Notes: a model not told the origin generated them from the letters alone. A DNA stretch of 64,000 nucleotides from Streptococcus entericus DSM 14446 (GCF_000380025.1 NZ_KB904155.1:250348-314347), one strand, 5' to 3'; counted from the first letter of the stretch, positions 28,868 to 40,004 are shown. Translations and numbers: made by a program.

Positions 28868-29143
28868 TGAAAGTCCCTTTCTTTTTCTTTATTTGATTAT
28901 CGCCTAGGGTGGTGAGGCACGCAAGGCAAATCATCCCGCCAAATTCTATGGAACTTTGGCTATGATTTGCACTAGCTTGATTGGTCATGTAGTATCGACA
29001 CGACCAATCAAGCGTCGCGACGGTTCCATTGCTAAATCTGGAACCGAAAATCTCCAGATTTGCCTGTCAGATGTCTGACAATCAGACATCTGATTTTCAC
29101 CACAGTGGCGATAATCGGTTTCTGTGCTCGCTTCGCTCGCCTT
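28868..29143. other. Intergenic region between glyS and the DUF896 gene
   Basis: 276 bp dominated by perfect hairpins (annotated separately at 28926-29092). A direct repeat GCTCGC..GCTCGCC lies at 29126-29141, next to the glyS stop. No gene is seen. Confidence 0.5.
28926..29092. repeat. Array of four perfect hairpins
   Basis: A: GCAAATCAT (28926-28934) / ATGATTTGC (28962-28970) with an inner GCCAAA/TTTGGC. B: GCTTGATTGGTC (28975-28986) / GACCAATCAAGC (29002-29013). C: AAATCTGGA (29034-29042) / TCCAGATTT (29053-29061). D: CAGATGTCTGA (29068-29078) / TCAGACATCTG (29082-29092). Stems are 9-12 bp without mismatches and with unrelated sequences. None has a clear T run. Confidence 0.8.
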
Positions 29144-31183
29144 TTACTTGGTATTGAGCTGATTAAATACCGCCACTTGACCTGCCTTCTCCGCCAAAGC
29201 ATTGAGCAGGGCCAAGCGATTGTTGCGAACCGCCATGTCGTCCGCCATGACCATAGTGTTGTCAAAGAAAGCGTCAATGACTGGGCTAAGAGCAAAGAGC
29301 TTGGCTAGGTTATCAGCCATGTCCTCACTCAAACTCAAGCCCTCGACAGCCGCTGCTAAAGCTTTTTCCGCCTCGTTTTCAAAGAGATCGGCTGACAGGT
29401 TGACACCTGCTTCTGCTTTCTCCGCCAAGTTAAAGACCCGAGCCAAGCTTTCCACGGCTGACTTGTAGCCGTCCGTCTTAGAGGCTTGGAAAATAGCTGA
29501 GCTGGCAGCCAGAAGATCCTTGACCACAAAGGTAGAGCTAGAGAGAACTGCTTCACGGATGTCTTTAGGAATGCTGCTGTCCATCATCTTCTCGATACGG
29601 GCAGCAATAAAGCTCATGACATCCGCTTGGTTGGCATAGGTCAGACTATCAAAGTTGAGAGCATACAGCTCTGCTACCAGCTTGTCCAAAGGAACGGTCC
29701 AACCAAACTTATCCAAAATCCGCACGATACCAGCGGTCGCCCGACGCAGGGCATACGGGTCGTTTGACCCAGACGGAATCAAGCCCACTGAGAAGAAGGA
29801 CAGGAGTGTATCCAGCTTGTCAGAAAGCGCCAAGACCGCACCGACTTTTGTCTCAGGCAGCTCACCTTCGGCAGAATTTGGCAGGTAATGCTCACGGATA
29901 GCTACTGCCACACCAGCGGTCTCGCCAGCCAAGAGAGCGTATTTCTCCCCCATGATGCCTTGGAGCTCGTCAAATTCACCAACCATGCCGGTCAAGAGGT
30001 CGAACTTGTAGATGCTGGCTGCACGGTCAAGGTCTGCCCGCTCCTCGTCAGACAGCTCTGCCATTGCCGCCAAATAATGTGCAATAGTCCTAGTCCGTGC
30101 CATGTGCTCGGAAAGACTGCCGATTTTTTCATGGAAGGTGACATTAGCAAGCTTGGCCACCAAGTCCGCAATCGCCAATTTCTGGTCCTCTTTCCAGAAA
30201 AATTCGCCGTCTTCCAAGCGTGCCACGAGGACTTTTTCGTTGCCCTTGATGACATTTTCAAGGTGCTGGTCGTTGCCGTTGCGGACAGAGATGAAATTCG
30301 GAAGGAGCTTGCCGCTCTTATCCCGCACGACAAAGTAGCGCTGGTGGTTCTTCATGGAGGTCACCAAAACTTCTTCTGGCACGTCCAGATACTTGGCATC
30401 AAAGCTCCCCATAAAGGCAGTCGGGTACTCGACGAGGTTGAGCACCTCGCTCAAGAGCTCCTCATCAATATCCACAACCACCCCTTGTGCTGCCTCGATA
30501 GCTCTGATTTGACTGACAATCATGCTTTGACGTTCCGCTGGGTCTGCGATGACAAACTGCTCCCGCAGGTCGGCTTCGTAACTGTCAGCAGTCATAATCT
30601 CTGTCTCTTTCCCCAAAAAGCGGTGTCCACGACTGATGCGACCAGATGTGATGTCAAGGAAATCCATGTCCAAGGCCACATCATCCACCAAGACCGTCAA
30701 GGTGTGGACAGGGCGGATGTATTTGAAAGTGTTTGAGCCCCAAGCCATGCTGACAGGGAAGGTTAAGGATTTGAGTACCTCTGGAATACCTGCCAAGACC
30801 GTTTCAGCAGGTTGACCCGCTTCATTTTTGGTCACGTAGACATACTCCTCACCCTTCATCTCCTCAAAGCGAATGTCAGCTGTAGTCAAGCCCTTGCCAC
30901 GGACAAAGCCTTCGGCAGCCTTGGTAAAGTTGCCATCCGCATCCAAGGCGATTTTCTTAGCAGGTCCTTTGAAGTCTTCAGTCAGGTCAGTCTGCTGGTC
31001 TGCCAAGCCACGGATTCGAACCGCCAAACGACGAGGCGTTGAAAAACCTTCGATGGTCTCAAAAGCCAACCGATTCTCCGTCAAGAAATGAGCTACCTTA
31101 TCACGTAGCTGGTTCATGGCAGGCGTTACGATGTAGGCAGGGATTTCCTCCAAGCCCAGTTCAATCAATACAGTTTTTGTCAT
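29144..31183 (-). CDS. glyS: Glycyl-tRNA synthetase beta subunit
   Basis: 679 aa subunit of the alpha2beta2 GlyRS. N-terminal [26 protein letters not shown], central [29 protein letters not shown] and an HD-like segment, and a C-terminal helical anticodon-binding region ending in [12 protein letters not shown] precedes the ATG. It lies downstream of glyQ but is separated from it by a 294 bp inverted-repeat element, unlike the tight glyQ-glyS spacing usual in streptococci. It should still share the Gly T-box control unless the element terminates transcription. Confidence 0.96.
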   Translation of the reverse strand: MTKTVLIELGLEEIPAYIVTPAMNQLRDKVAHFLTENRLAFETIEGFSTPRRLAVRIRGLADQQTDLTEDFKGPAKKIALDADGNFTKAAEGFVRGKGLTTADIRFEEMKGEEYVYVTKNEAGQPAETVLAGIPEVLKSLTFPVSMAWGSNTFKYIRPVHTLTVLVDDVALDMDFLDITSGRISRGHRFLGKETEIMTADSYEADLREQFVIADPAERQSMIVSQIRAIEAAQGVVVDIDEELLSEVLNLVEYPTAFMGSFDAKYLDVPEEVLVTSMKNHQRYFVVRDKSGKLLPNFISVRNGNDQHLENVIKGNEKVLVARLEDGEFFWKEDQKLAIADLVAKLANVTFHEKIGSLSEHMARTRTIAHYLAAMAELSDEERADLDRAASIYKFDLLTGMVGEFDELQGIMGEKYALLAGETAGVAVAIREHYLPNSAEGELPETKVGAVLALSDKLDTLLSFFSVGLIPSGSNDPYALRRATAGIVRILDKFGWTVPLDKLVAELYALNFDSLTYANQADVMSFIAARIEKMMDSSIPKDIREAVLSSSTFVVKDLLAASSAIFQASKTDGYKSAVESLARVFNLAEKAEAGVNLSADLFENEAEKALAAAVEGLSLSEDMADNLAKLFALSPVIDAFFDNTMVMADDMAVRNNRLALLNALAEKAGQVAVFNQLNTK
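30055..30064 (-). repeat. ATGGCAGAGC motif copy
   Basis: Sense copy in glyS, here in a different frame, read as Met-Ala-Glu-Leu. Confidence 0.75.
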
Positions 31184-31218
31184 GTTTTACCTCAAAAATT
31201 CTTTTTGAAATGTCTTTT

Positions 31219-31512
31219 GGGATAGATTCTGAAGTGGTGGGGGACGCCGGTAAACCGTTGGTTTTGTGGCTAATTTTGGAGCCTAAGGTCTCCAAAATCC
31301 CCTCGGACAGAGAGTGGTACAAAGTCTCGCTCTCTCCACCTTATTATCATCAAATAAGCAAGACGCAGTGGCTGAGTGGGCTCTAATACGCTGATTTCAT
31401 CAGCTTTTATAGCCATACTCAACTGTGCGGAGGTGGGACAACGAAATCGAATTCTGACGAATCAACGATTTCTGTCCCACTCTCTGTCCTGTCACCACGG
31501 CGAATCTATCCC
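31219..31512. repeat. 294 bp inverted-repeat element between glyQ and glyS
   Basis: Outer arms GGGATAGATTC..GTGGTG (31219-31239) and CACCAC..GAATCTATCCC (31493-31512) face each other, as in a miniature element. Inside are a perfect 9 bp hairpin (31273-31298), a 15 of 16 inverted repeat GGACAGAGAGTGGTAC (31305-31320) / GTCCCACTCTCTGTCC (31474-31489), and a hairpin GTGGGACA..GAAATCG (31433-31449) / CGATTTCTGTCCCAC (31466-31480). The last two share an arm, so they are mutually exclusive. No coding frame. No target duplication is obvious. Confidence 0.75.
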
Positions 31513-31534
31513 AGGATGCTCGCTAGCGCTCGCT

Positions 31535-32449
31535 CTATTCCTCGTCCGCCAAGAGTTTGGCACGAGTTGCCTCATCTAAAAGCGGATAGCCCAAGCGTTT
31601 GCGTTCTGCGACAAAGGTTTTGGCGACCACACGCGCCAAGTTTCGGATACGAGCGATGTAGCCTGCCCGCTCCGTCACCGATACTGCCCCACGCGCATCT
31701 AAAAGGTTGAAGGTATGCGAGCACTTGAGTACATAGTCAAAGGCCGGGTGCACCAGATGCTCATCTAGGCAACGTTTCGCTTCGGCTTCAAATTTGTCAA
31801 AATTGCTGAGCAACAAGTCTTGGTCACTGACTTCAAAACTGTATTTGGAATGCTCGTACTCTGGCTGGGTGAAGATTTCGCCGTACTTGACCCCACGTGC
31901 CCACTCGATATCATAGACCGACTCAACTTCTTGGATATAGGACGCCAAGCGCTCCAAGCCGTAAGTAACTTCAGCAGTGACAGGACCTGTCTCAAGCCCC
32001 CCCACCTGCTGGAAGTAGGTGAATTGGGTGATTTCCATACCATCAAGCCAGACTTCCCAGCCCAGACCCGCAGAACCCGTTGATGGATTTTCCCAGTTGT
32101 CCTCCACAAAGCGAATGTCATGCTCCAAAGGATTGATGCCTAATTTTTCCAAGGATTGCAAATAAAGCTCTTGGATATTGCTCGGCGATGGTTTCATGAC
32201 CACCTGAAACTGGTGGTGCTGGTAAAGACGGTTGGGGTTTTCCCCATAGCGACCATCTGCTGGACGGCGAGACGGCTCTACATAAGCCGCATTCCACGGC
32301 TCAGGACCGATGGCACGCAAGAAGGTATATGGCGACATGGTCCCCGCCCCTTTTTCCGTATCGTAGGCCTGCATGAGCATACACCCCTGCTCATTCCAAA
32401 ATTGTTGTAAGGTCAGGATAATCTCCTGGAAAGTCAATTTTTTAGACAT
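31535..32449 (-). CDS. glyQ: Glycyl-tRNA synthetase alpha subunit
   Basis: 304 aa class II subunit that forms glycyl-adenylate. [70 protein letters not shown] carries motifs 1-2, and [38 protein letters not shown] is strongly conserved. The start is the ATG at 32449 (MSKKLTF) after AAGGAGA; upstream Met codons lack a site. It lies 75 nt downstream of a small broken gene and both follow a Gly T-box. Confidence 0.96.
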   Translation of the reverse strand: MSKKLTFQEIILTLQQFWNEQGCMLMQAYDTEKGAGTMSPYTFLRAIGPEPWNAAYVEPSRRPADGRYGENPNRLYQHHQFQVVMKPSPSNIQELYLQSLEKLGINPLEHDIRFVEDNWENPSTGSAGLGWEVWLDGMEITQFTYFQQVGGLETGPVTAEVTYGLERLASYIQEVESVYDIEWARGVKYGEIFTQPEYEHSKYSFEVSDQDLLLSNFDKFEAEAKRCLDEHLVHPAFDYVLKCSHTFNLLDARGAVSVTERAGYIARIRNLARVVAKTFVAERKRLGYPLLDEATRAKLLADEE

Positions 32450-32524
32450 AATATTCTCCTTAAAAATAATGTTTAGGACTTGCGATACTCTCATCACTCA
32501 ACCGATAATGTTTAGTAATTAGAG

Positions 32525-32827
32525 CTAGCAGAGGGGCTCCGACGGCTCATAGCAGTCCAGCTGTTTCAGATATAAATCCCTCCATACTCGACTATCTGGC
32601 GTCAGTACGAGACGAACAGCATTGGTATAGGCTGGGATGAGGCAATCTCTGATAATATGGCTAGCCGCATGAGCAGTCGCCCAAAGAACTGCTTGCGGCA
32701 GATCTCTGACCGCATAGGCCTCGGATAGAAACTGAATGTAGTCGACTATGGTCTTATCATACTTAGCCACAAAGGCTTGATAAGATGCCAACTGTTCCTA
32801 GCTATCAACAAGATAGAGATAATCCAT
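32525..32827 (-). pseudogene. Small gene with an in-frame TAG between the Gly T-box and glyQ
   Basis: A strong ribosome site (GAGGAG) precedes the ATG at 32827. Nine codons (MDYLYLVDS) lead to TAG at 32800-32798, after which the same frame stays open for 90 codons to 32525. It encodes a mostly helical product including YQAFVAKYDKTIVDYIQFL, then AVLWATAHAASHIIRDCLI and a C-terminal LDCYEPSEPLC. The layout implies a real gene of about 99 aa broken by one change (CAG to TAG would suffice). A TTG just after the stop is a possible alternative start, without a ribosome site. Family not recognised. Confidence 0.7.
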
Positions 32828-32828
32828 C

Positions 32829-33034
32829 GCTCTCCTCTCTAAAGCAAAGAACCCCATCCCACACACTCCTAGCTTAACGCATAGGGGCGTGCGAGACGCG
32901 GTTCCACCCTAATTTATGACTTGATTGGTTATCAAATTGTGAACAGAAAGTGCCGACCCAACACCTGTTTCACTTGGCTCTCACCCCCCCAAGCTCGCTT
33001 CAGAAACCCTATGATGGTTCTCTTTCCAGTAATT
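32829..33034 (-). promoter_or_regulatory. T-box riboswitch leader, glycine-specific
   Basis: The minus strand carries the T-box AGGGTGGAACCGCG (32910-32897). In stem I, GAAAG pairs with CTTTC and ACC with GGT, leaving an internal loop with the specifier GGC (32954-32952), a Gly codon; the apical GCTTGG..CCAAG helix is present. CGCACGCCCCTA can pair with TAGGAGTGTGTG (one mismatch) as the terminator, while AGGG..CCCCT forms the antiterminator. It controls the small broken gene, glyQ and probably glyS. Confidence 0.9.
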
Positions 33035-33063
33035 AGTCTATCAAAAAATCTCAATCTTGTCCA
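33035..33063 (-). promoter_or_regulatory. Promoter of the Gly T-box operon
   Basis: Minus strand TGGACA (33058-33063), 17 bp, TAGACT (33035-33040). Confidence 0.7.
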
Positions 33064-33215
33064 GTAACGATTGTTTTCTGCCTTCTTACATACACTCTTT
33101 CAATGACAGAACAGTTACACCATGAATCTAAGGTTAATTTTTCCTTCAATCAAAAGACTTCTTAACTTCTCCAAATGGATTAAGACAGATTCAGCCTGAT
33201 AAACAGGTTAGCAAA

Positions 33216-34364
33216 TTATGCCTGATAAACTTTTTGACCGTCAATATATGTGGCAACCAGATCAAGGTCCTTGGTCAAAACAATGAAATCAGCATCGCGA
33301 CCGCTCTTAATCTGACCACATTTGTCATCAATCTTGCAGGAAATGGCTGGGATGAGACTGGCCATACGAACGGCTTCGACACGGCTGGCAATGCCCCAAT
33401 CAGCCACATTTTTGAGCCCTTGGTAAAGTTTGAGGATAGAACCTGCTAAACTAGCTGTGTTATCCTTGAGTCGTGCTGTGCCATTTTCCACGATAACAGG
33501 GAAATCACCTAGCATGTAATCACCCTCTGGCATACCGCCAGCTCTCATACAGTCTGTGATTAGCGCCACATGGTCATGGCTTTTTTGTTTAATAAGAATT
33601 TCGCAAGCTTTTGGATTGACGTGGTGCCCATCACAAATCAACTCCGCATAGGTGTTTGGAATATCGTAAACTGCACCAACCATACCTGGCTCACGGTGGT
33701 TGAGACCGCGCATGCCATTATAGGCATGCACCCAGACACTAGCACCAGCGTAGACCGCTTCCTGAGCTTGAGCAAAGGTCGCATTAGAATGCCCTAGAGC
33801 AACAACGACACCTTGATCCGTCACGTGGCGGACAAAGTCTGCAACACCGTTGCGCTCAGGTGCAAGGGCGATTTTAGAAATCAACCCTTGGGCAGAAGCC
33901 TGCCACGTTTCAAACTGTTCGATAGATGGGTCGCCCATGTAAGCTGGGTTCTGAGCCCCCTTGAACTCCTCGGTAAAGTAAGGTCCTTCAAAATAAAGCC
34001 CTTGAATCTTAGCTCCTTTAGCATGTTTGGCTTGAGCAACCTTGTCACAAACCTCATTGAGAATCTCAAAGGTTGACGTCAAAGTTGTTGGCAAATAGCT
34101 AGTCACCCCAGTTGATGGCAAACCTGCTGAAATCGTCTCGATGGCTTCGACACTGTTGTCCATCACATCTGCACCACCAAAGCCATGGATGTGGGTATCC
34201 ACCAGACCAGGTGCAATGCTATAGCCTGTATAATCTAAAATTTCAGCATCAGCAGGTACTTGAGCTGTCCAGTCTCCAAACACGCCGTCTGTTACTGCGA
34301 GATAGCCTCCACGCCGCTCTTCGTAAGGGTAAAAGAAGGAATCTGCTTTTATGTAGTAAGTCAT
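33216..34364 (-). CDS. nagA: N-acetylglucosamine-6-phosphate deacetylase
   Basis: 382 aa amidohydrolase giving glucosamine-6-phosphate and acetate, the step before NagB. Metal ligands in VDTHIHGFGGADVMD, EGPYFTEEFKGAQNPAYM, VVALGHSNATF, HAYNGMRGLNHREPGMVGA and the catalytic Asp in ALITDCMRAGGMPEGDY are all visible. The start is the ATG at 34364 (MTYYIKAD), 8 nt after GGAGG; an ATG 15 nt upstream overlaps that site. Monocistronic, controlled by a NagR-type operator. Confidence 0.95.
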   Translation of the reverse strand: MTYYIKADSFFYPYEERRGGYLAVTDGVFGDWTAQVPADAEILDYTGYSIAPGLVDTHIHGFGGADVMDNSVEAIETISAGLPSTGVTSYLPTTLTSTFEILNEVCDKVAQAKHAKGAKIQGLYFEGPYFTEEFKGAQNPAYMGDPSIEQFETWQASAQGLISKIALAPERNGVADFVRHVTDQGVVVALGHSNATFAQAQEAVYAGASVWVHAYNGMRGLNHREPGMVGAVYDIPNTYAELICDGHHVNPKACEILIKQKSHDHVALITDCMRAGGMPEGDYMLGDFPVIVENGTARLKDNTASLAGSILKLYQGLKNVADWGIASRVEAVRMASLIPAISCKIDDKCGQIKSGRDADFIVLTKDLDLVATYIDGQKVYQA

Positions 34365-34394
34365 TGAAATCGCCTCCATGTACTTGATATTTCT

Positions 34395-34435
34395 ATTATA
34401 CTCCTCTTTTTTAGATTTGTAAATGGTCTATACCA
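34395..34435 (-). promoter_or_regulatory. nagA promoter and NagR-type operator
   Basis: Minus strand TTTACA (34418-34423), 17 bp, TATAAT (34395-34400). A perfect TGGTCTATACCA palindrome (34424-34435) abuts the -35, identical to the one at nagB. Confidence 0.9.
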
Positions 34436-34498
34436 AATTTTGAACACTTAAATCCCTATATACCTGCTTTCACACCTAAGATTTGGTTAAATACTTTT

Positions 34499-35008
34499 CT
34501 ATTTTAGCTTATCCTGCTCGTAAGTATGAACCAAGTCCAGTCCAGTAAACTGTTGTTGTCTAAGTGCCTCATAGACTAGCAAGCACACAGTATTAGACAC
34601 ATTGAGGCTTCGAACATGATCATCATTCATCGGAATGCGAAGTGCCTTGTCCTCATGTTGTCGCATAAATGCCTCTGGCAGACCCGTATCTTCTCTTCCA
34701 AACATAAGGTAGTGATCACCTGATAAGGCAAAATCAGCTTGGTCATAGGTTTTTTGAGCAAATTTACTAATTAAGTACAGGCTGCCTTGACAAGCATCTA
34801 GAAACTCTTCTAAACTATCGTAATAATGCACCTCTAGCTTATCCCAATAATCTAGACCAGCTCGCTTCATCTTTTTATCATCAATAGGAAACCCCATGGG
34901 CTTGATGATGTGCAGGGGAGAATTAGTTGCAGCACAGGTTCTGGCGATGTTGCCTGTATTTTGTGGAATCTGGGGCTGATAAAGCACAATATGATTACGA
35001 TAGGTCAT
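34499..35008 (-). CDS. trmL: tRNA (cytidine/uridine(34)-2'-O)-methyltransferase TrmL
   Basis: 169 aa SPOUT methyltransferase for the wobble ribose of tRNA-Leu. [43 protein letters not shown] is the conserved N-terminal region; [12 protein letters not shown] and [29 protein letters not shown] form the SAM-binding trefoil knot. The start is the ATG at 35008, 5 nt after GAAGGAGAC. It has its own promoter with a structured leader of about 120 nt. Confidence 0.94.
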   Translation of the reverse strand: MTYRNHIVLYQPQIPQNTGNIARTCAATNSPLHIIKPMGFPIDDKKMKRAGLDYWDKLEVHYYDSLEEFLDACQGSLYLISKFAQKTYDQADFALSGDHYLMFGREDTGLPEAFMRQHEDKALRIPMNDDHVRSLNVSNTVCLLVYEALRQQQFTGLDLVHTYEQDKLK

Positions 35009-35026
35009 CATGTCTCCTTCACAATA

Positions 35027-35072
35027 CAAAAATAGTCACACCGTCCGGAATAACTCAGCAGACAGCGTGACT
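35027..35072 (-). terminator. Possible attenuator in the trmL leader
   Basis: On the minus strand AGTCAC pairs with GTGACT around a partly paired middle, followed by ATTTTTG, just before the trmL ribosome site. CACCG upstream can instead pair with CGGTG, which overlaps the right arm. Confidence 0.45.
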
Positions 35073-35134
35073 GGCGGTGCTTCATTAACTTAACTCATAA
35101 CAGGGAAGAGCTAAATCAACGAATGCTTACTACA

Positions 35135-35163
35135 AGTATAGACCATCTGACATCATTTGTCAA
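35135..35163 (-). promoter_or_regulatory. Promoter of trmL
   Basis: Minus strand TTGACA (35158-35163), 17 bp, TATACT (35135-35140). The -10 region reads TGGTCTATACTT, 10 of 12 matches to the NagR operator but not palindromic. Confidence 0.8.
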
Positions 35164-35263
35164 GACTTCTGCTTACACATGACACAACATATTGCTCAGG
35201 AGATATCGAGTTGCATCAGCTCTACTATTTTTCATCAAAAATCGTGCTATCCGGCTAAATTTG

Positions 35264-35272
35264 TGTTAAAAT
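35264..35272 (+). promoter_or_regulatory. Extended -10 promoter of lysS
   Basis: TGT-TAAAAT with -10 at 35267-35272, about 30 nt before the ATG. No T-box is present. Confidence 0.55.
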
Positions 35273-35281
35273 TAAAGGTAA

Positions 35282-36793
<1,512 letters not shown>

Positions 36794-36828
36794 GGTGAAT
36801 AACAGTTCAGGCACCACAGCAAGTTCAT

Positions 36829-36863
36829 CCCTCGCTTTTGGATTTCCAAGCGAGGGGTTTTTG
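36829..36863 (+). terminator. Intrinsic terminator of lysS
   Basis: CCCTCGCTT (36829-36837) / AAGCGAGGG (36848-36856) followed by GTTTTTG. Confidence 0.9.
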
Positions 36864-36864
36864 T

Positions 36865-36942
36865 TTAATAGTCGGATAAAATATTCACAGTGAAGATGCT
36901 GTAAGGCGAGATATTGTTGTCAAAGTAATATTCTTCATTCAT
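36865..36942 (-). pseudogene. Possible 3' remnant of a gene
   Basis: A minus-strand frame of 25 codons from an ATG (MNEEYYFDNNISPYSIFTV) ends at TAA 36865-36867. The frame stays open upstream for about 20 more codons, with no ribosome site at the ATG, so it may be the tail of a lost gene. Not recognised. Confidence 0.2.
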
Positions 36943-37012
36943 GGCTTGGCTTGCTTTGACAACTCGACAGCTGAGTTGATTTTTGCGATGATGGTATTCT
37001 GAAAAAGCAACA

Positions 37013-37049
37013 AAACCACCAATTAGTCATTTTAACTAATCGGTGGTTT
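37013..37049. terminator. Bidirectional terminator downstream of the PspC gene
   Basis: AAACCACC..ATTAGT / ACTAAT..GGTGGTTT stem, 14 paired positions with one mismatch, T-rich on both sides. Confidence 0.85.
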
Positions 37050-37099
37050 CTTGATATCGGCTATCCTGTTATTAGCCTGATTAGCATTAGCCAAAAATT

Positions 37100-37375
37100 T
37101 TACCAAAACCAGCCGTCGTTGTCATCTTTGACAGGCTTGGCTTGTTTGACTTTGCGAGGACCTGTGCCATACTGCTCTTCAAGCAAGTCTTCTTTATATG
37201 GCAGAACAAATGCTAGGATGAGATAAATCAGAATTCCCGGTATATGCGTAAAGAAAATAGCTAACATAAACAGCACACGTACCAAGGACAAATCCCAACC
37301 AAAACGATCAGACAGACCGGCTAGGACTCCCGAAACGGCTTTTTGCCGACGAAGTTTATAAAATTCTGTTGTCAT
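37100..37375 (-). CDS. PspC-domain membrane protein
   Basis: 91 aa. The N-terminal PspC domain FYKLRRQKAVSGVLAGLSDRFGWDLSLVRVLFMLAIFF carries the usual amphipathic part; one or two membrane segments (LVRVLFMLAIFF, GILIYLILAFVLPY) are followed by a charged cytoplasmic tail ending in DNDGWFW. Such proteins take part in membrane-stress sensing (PspC/LiaY-like). The start is the ATG at 37375 after AGGAGG; an upstream ATG overlaps that site. No liaFSR genes adjoin it. Confidence 0.88.
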   Translation of the reverse strand: MTTEFYKLRRQKAVSGVLAGLSDRFGWDLSLVRVLFMLAIFFTHIPGILIYLILAFVLPYKEDLLEEQYGTGPRKVKQAKPVKDDNDGWFW

Positions 37376-37450
37376 GACTGACCTCCTCATGTGATGATAA
37401 GTCTAGTATAACCGAGGTTTGTCGAAAAAACATCGGTCATAAGACTGATT

Positions 37451-37876
37451 TTACAAATTCAAGTCTAGCTGACCTAAACATTTGCCACAACGGTACTTGG
37501 CTAGATTGATTCGTCGCTGCCTTGAGTAAATCGTCCCGCAAGCTCGGCAACTATAATGATAAGTTGCTTGCCTGCTTGATGGAACAAATCTTAGCCCGTC
37601 TACCTGCTTGAGCAAGTCCTTAAAATCTTTATCTCTATGCCGATAGCCCTTCTTTGCGTTATAAAGGTGATAATGGCAGAGCTCGTGCCTGACGATTTTC
37701 CGAAAAACAGCTTCGCCATGCTCTTTTAGAACCTTGGGATTGAAGTCCAAATGCCCATCATTTGGAAAGAAGCGACCACCTGTGCTCCTCAATCGGTTAT
37801 TCCACACAGCCTTGTGGCGAAAAGGAAGACCGAAGTCTTCTAGCGACACTTGCCGAACATAATCATCTAAGTTCAT
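37451..37876 (-). CDS. SprT-like zinc metallopeptidase-type protein
   Basis: 141 aa of the SprT/YdcK family. The metal motif [10 protein letters not shown] is followed by a zinc ribbon formed by CRACGTIY and CGKCLG. The role is unclear; the mammalian relative Spartan degrades DNA-protein crosslinks. The start is the ATG at 37876, inside the last codons of tex (14 nt overlap) without its own ribosome site, so translation depends on tex. The pairing with tex is common in streptococci. Confidence 0.88.
   Translation of the reverse strand: MNLDDYVRQVSLEDFGLPFRHKAVWNNRLRSTGGRFFPNDGHLDFNPKVLKEHGEAVFRKIVRHELCHYHLYNAKKGYRHRDKDFKDLLKQVDGLRFVPSSRQATYHYSCRACGTIYSRQRRINLAKYRCGKCLGQLDLNL
37673..37682 (+). 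repeat. ATGGCAGAGC motif copy
   Basis: Antisense copy inside the sprT-like gene, over the HELCHYH metal motif, in yet another frame. Confidence 0.75.
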
Positions 37877-39989
37877 CGAGTGGCACCAAGGACAGATTAA
37901 CCTTTTGACGATCCTGATCAATCTTAGAAACCCATACCGTCACAATGTCTCCCACCGAGACCTCCTCACTCGGATGCTTGATAAACTGACGGCTCATTTG
38001 TGAAATATGAATGAGTCCATCCTCATGAAGACCAATATCAACAAACGCACCAAAGTCGACCACATTTCGAACCGTGCCTTCAAGCTCTTGTCCAATAGTC
38101 AAGTCAGAGAGTTCTAAGACATCTTGACGGAGAATTGGTGCTGCAAATTCCTCGCGTAAATCGCGACCTGGCTTGAGCAGATCAGCGATAATGTCCGTTA
38201 GCGTCGCTTCACCGATGCCCAATTCATGGGCAGTCTCTGCAATCGGTAAACGCTTGAGTTTCTCTTGAGCAAGCTCATCCAGCTGGGAAATCCCTAGCTT
38301 ATCAAGCAAGGCTTTCACAGCAGGGTAGCTTTCTGGGTGAACGCCAGTATTATCCAAAATATTATTACTCTCTGGAATACGCAAAAAGCCAGCGGCCTGT
38401 TCAAAGGCTTTTGCACCCAAACGGGGCACTTTCTTCAACTCAGTCCGGCTCCTGATGAGCCCGTTTTCTTCACGGTAAGCAACAATGTTATCTGAAATCG
38501 TCTTGCTCAGACCAGAGACATGCGATAACAAGGCACTGCTTGCCGTGTTGACATTAACACCGACTTGGTTAACCACCGTCTCGACCACAAAATCCAGATG
38601 GTCTGCTAATTTCTTCTGGCTGACATCATGCTGGTACTGGCCGACGCCGATGGATTTAGGGTCGATTTTAACTAGCTCGGCCAACGGGTCTTGGAGCCGT
38701 CTGGCGATGGAAATAGCCGAGCGCTTCTCCACAGTCAAGTCTGGAAACTCTGCTCGCGCTTGTTCAGAAGCAGAGTAGACAGAGGCACCGCTCTCGTTGA
38801 CGATGACATAGGAAACCTCAGGATAATCTGTCAGCACTTCAGCCACAAAAGCTTCACTTTCTCGACTAGCTGTGCCATTTCCAATCGCGATAATCTCTAT
38901 CGCAAACGCCTCGATAAGCTGCCTCAAATCAGCTTTTGCCCCTTCAATCTGTGCTTTGCTAGCAGGCTTAACTGGATAAATCACCTGAGTCTGTAGGAGC
39001 TTACCTGTCTGGTCCACTACTGCTAATTTTGCCCCTGTCCGAAAAGCAGGGTCAAAGCCCAAAACCATTTTCCCTTTGAGAGGAGGAATTAAAAGCAACT
39101 GACGGAGATTGGTTGAAAAGAGCTGGATAGCCCCATCTTCTGCCATTTCGAGGAGTTCTGACCAGATGCGTCGTTCAATAGCAGGTAGAATTTTTTTCTT
39201 GAGGGCTGATTGGATAATCTGGTCAATGTACTGGTTCTTCTCTTTGAAGCGAGCTGCTAAAAATCGGGTCATTTTGTCCACGTTATGGACAAAACTGAGT
39301 TTGAGGATTCCTAGTTTGTCAGCCCTATTGAGCGCTAGAACCCGATACCCCTGCAATTTATTGACAGGTTCTATAAAATCATAATAAATTTGAAAGACTT
39401 TTTTCTCATCAGCTTTTTCGTCTTTAAGCTCTGAGGTTAATTGTCCATAGCGCCAAACCTCGTTGTAAACCCATGACCTAACCTTGTGATCATCAGCCAA
39501 CGCTTCAATTAAAATGTCACTAGCACCTGCTATAGCTTCTTTAGCTGTTGGGTATTGTTCGCTGACAAAAGTTGCCGCCTGTTGACTCAAATCATCAACA
39601 TTCTGCAAGATGAGACGCGCCAAGGGGAATAGACCTGCTTCCCTGGCTTGTGTTGCCTTGGTACGGCGCTTTTCTTTATAAGGAGCATAAAGTTCCTCGA
39701 CTTCTGATAACTTTGTCGCCTGCTCGATGGCAGCTTTTAGCTCTTCTGTTAATTTTCCTTGCTCAGCTATTTTACCTAGTACAGTTGCTTGGCGTTCCGC
39801 CAATGCCGTCAAACTCTTGTCTAAATCCACAATAGCCTTGATGGCAACTTCATCGAGGTTACCTGTTGCTTCCTTGCGGTAACGAGCAATAAAAGGAATG
39901 GTGTTGCCCTCTGCCGTCAAGGCAAGGACTGTTTCAACTTGTGTTGGGCTCACACTCAGGGTGTGAGCAATTTTTTCTTTCTGTTCCAT
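37863..39989 (-). CDS. tex: Tex-like S1 RNA-binding transcription accessory protein
   Basis: 708 aa. Helical N-terminal domain ([35 protein letters not shown]), a YqgF/RuvC-like nuclease fold ([19 protein letters not shown]), HhH motifs ([31 protein letters not shown]) and a C-terminal S1 domain ([33 protein letters not shown]). The family influences transcription and, in pneumococcus, fitness. The ATG at 39989 has no ribosome site and lies 6 nt after an extended -10. Confidence 0.95.
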   Translation of the reverse strand: MEQKEKIAHTLSVSPTQVETVLALTAEGNTIPFIARYRKEATGNLDEVAIKAIVDLDKSLTALAERQATVLGKIAEQGKLTEELKAAIEQATKLSEVEELYAPYKEKRRTKATQAREAGLFPLARLILQNVDDLSQQAATFVSEQYPTAKEAIAGASDILIEALADDHKVRSWVYNEVWRYGQLTSELKDEKADEKKVFQIYYDFIEPVNKLQGYRVLALNRADKLGILKLSFVHNVDKMTRFLAARFKEKNQYIDQIIQSALKKKILPAIERRIWSELLEMAEDGAIQLFSTNLRQLLLIPPLKGKMVLGFDPAFRTGAKLAVVDQTGKLLQTQVIYPVKPASKAQIEGAKADLRQLIEAFAIEIIAIGNGTASRESEAFVAEVLTDYPEVSYVIVNESGASVYSASEQARAEFPDLTVEKRSAISIARRLQDPLAELVKIDPKSIGVGQYQHDVSQKKLADHLDFVVETVVNQVGVNVNTASSALLSHVSGLSKTISDNIVAYREENGLIRSRTELKKVPRLGAKAFEQAAGFLRIPESNNILDNTGVHPESYPAVKALLDKLGISQLDELAQEKLKRLPIAETAHELGIGEATLTDIIADLLKPGRDLREEFAAPILRQDVLELSDLTIGQELEGTVRNVVDFGAFVDIGLHEDGLIHISQMSRQFIKHPSEEVSVGDIVTVWVSKIDQDRQKVNLSLVPLDELR

Positions 39990-39995
39990 AGGACT

Positions 39996-40004
39996 ATTAT
40001 ATCA
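39996..40004 (-). promoter_or_regulatory. Extended -10 promoter of tex, probably leaderless
   Basis: Minus strand TGA-TATAAT (-10 at 39996-40001), then AGTCCT and the ATG. Confidence 0.6.

Noticed and set aside
28926..29092. Hairpin array considered as a CRISPR array
   Set aside because: The hairpins differ in sequence, no repeat unit recurs with regular spacers, and there are no cas genes.
29888..30736. Plus-strand open frame of 282 codons opposite glyS
   Set aside because: Antisense shadow of glyS with no start signals and no recognisable motif.
31219..31512. Insertion sequence with transposase
   Set aside because: No coding frame of any length with transposase features; at most a non-autonomous element.
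35135..35146. TGGTCTATACTT in the trmL promoter as a NagR operator
   Set aside because: Ten of 12 positions match but the palindrome is lost, and the match overlaps a TATACT -10 that explains most of it. Kept only as a remark.
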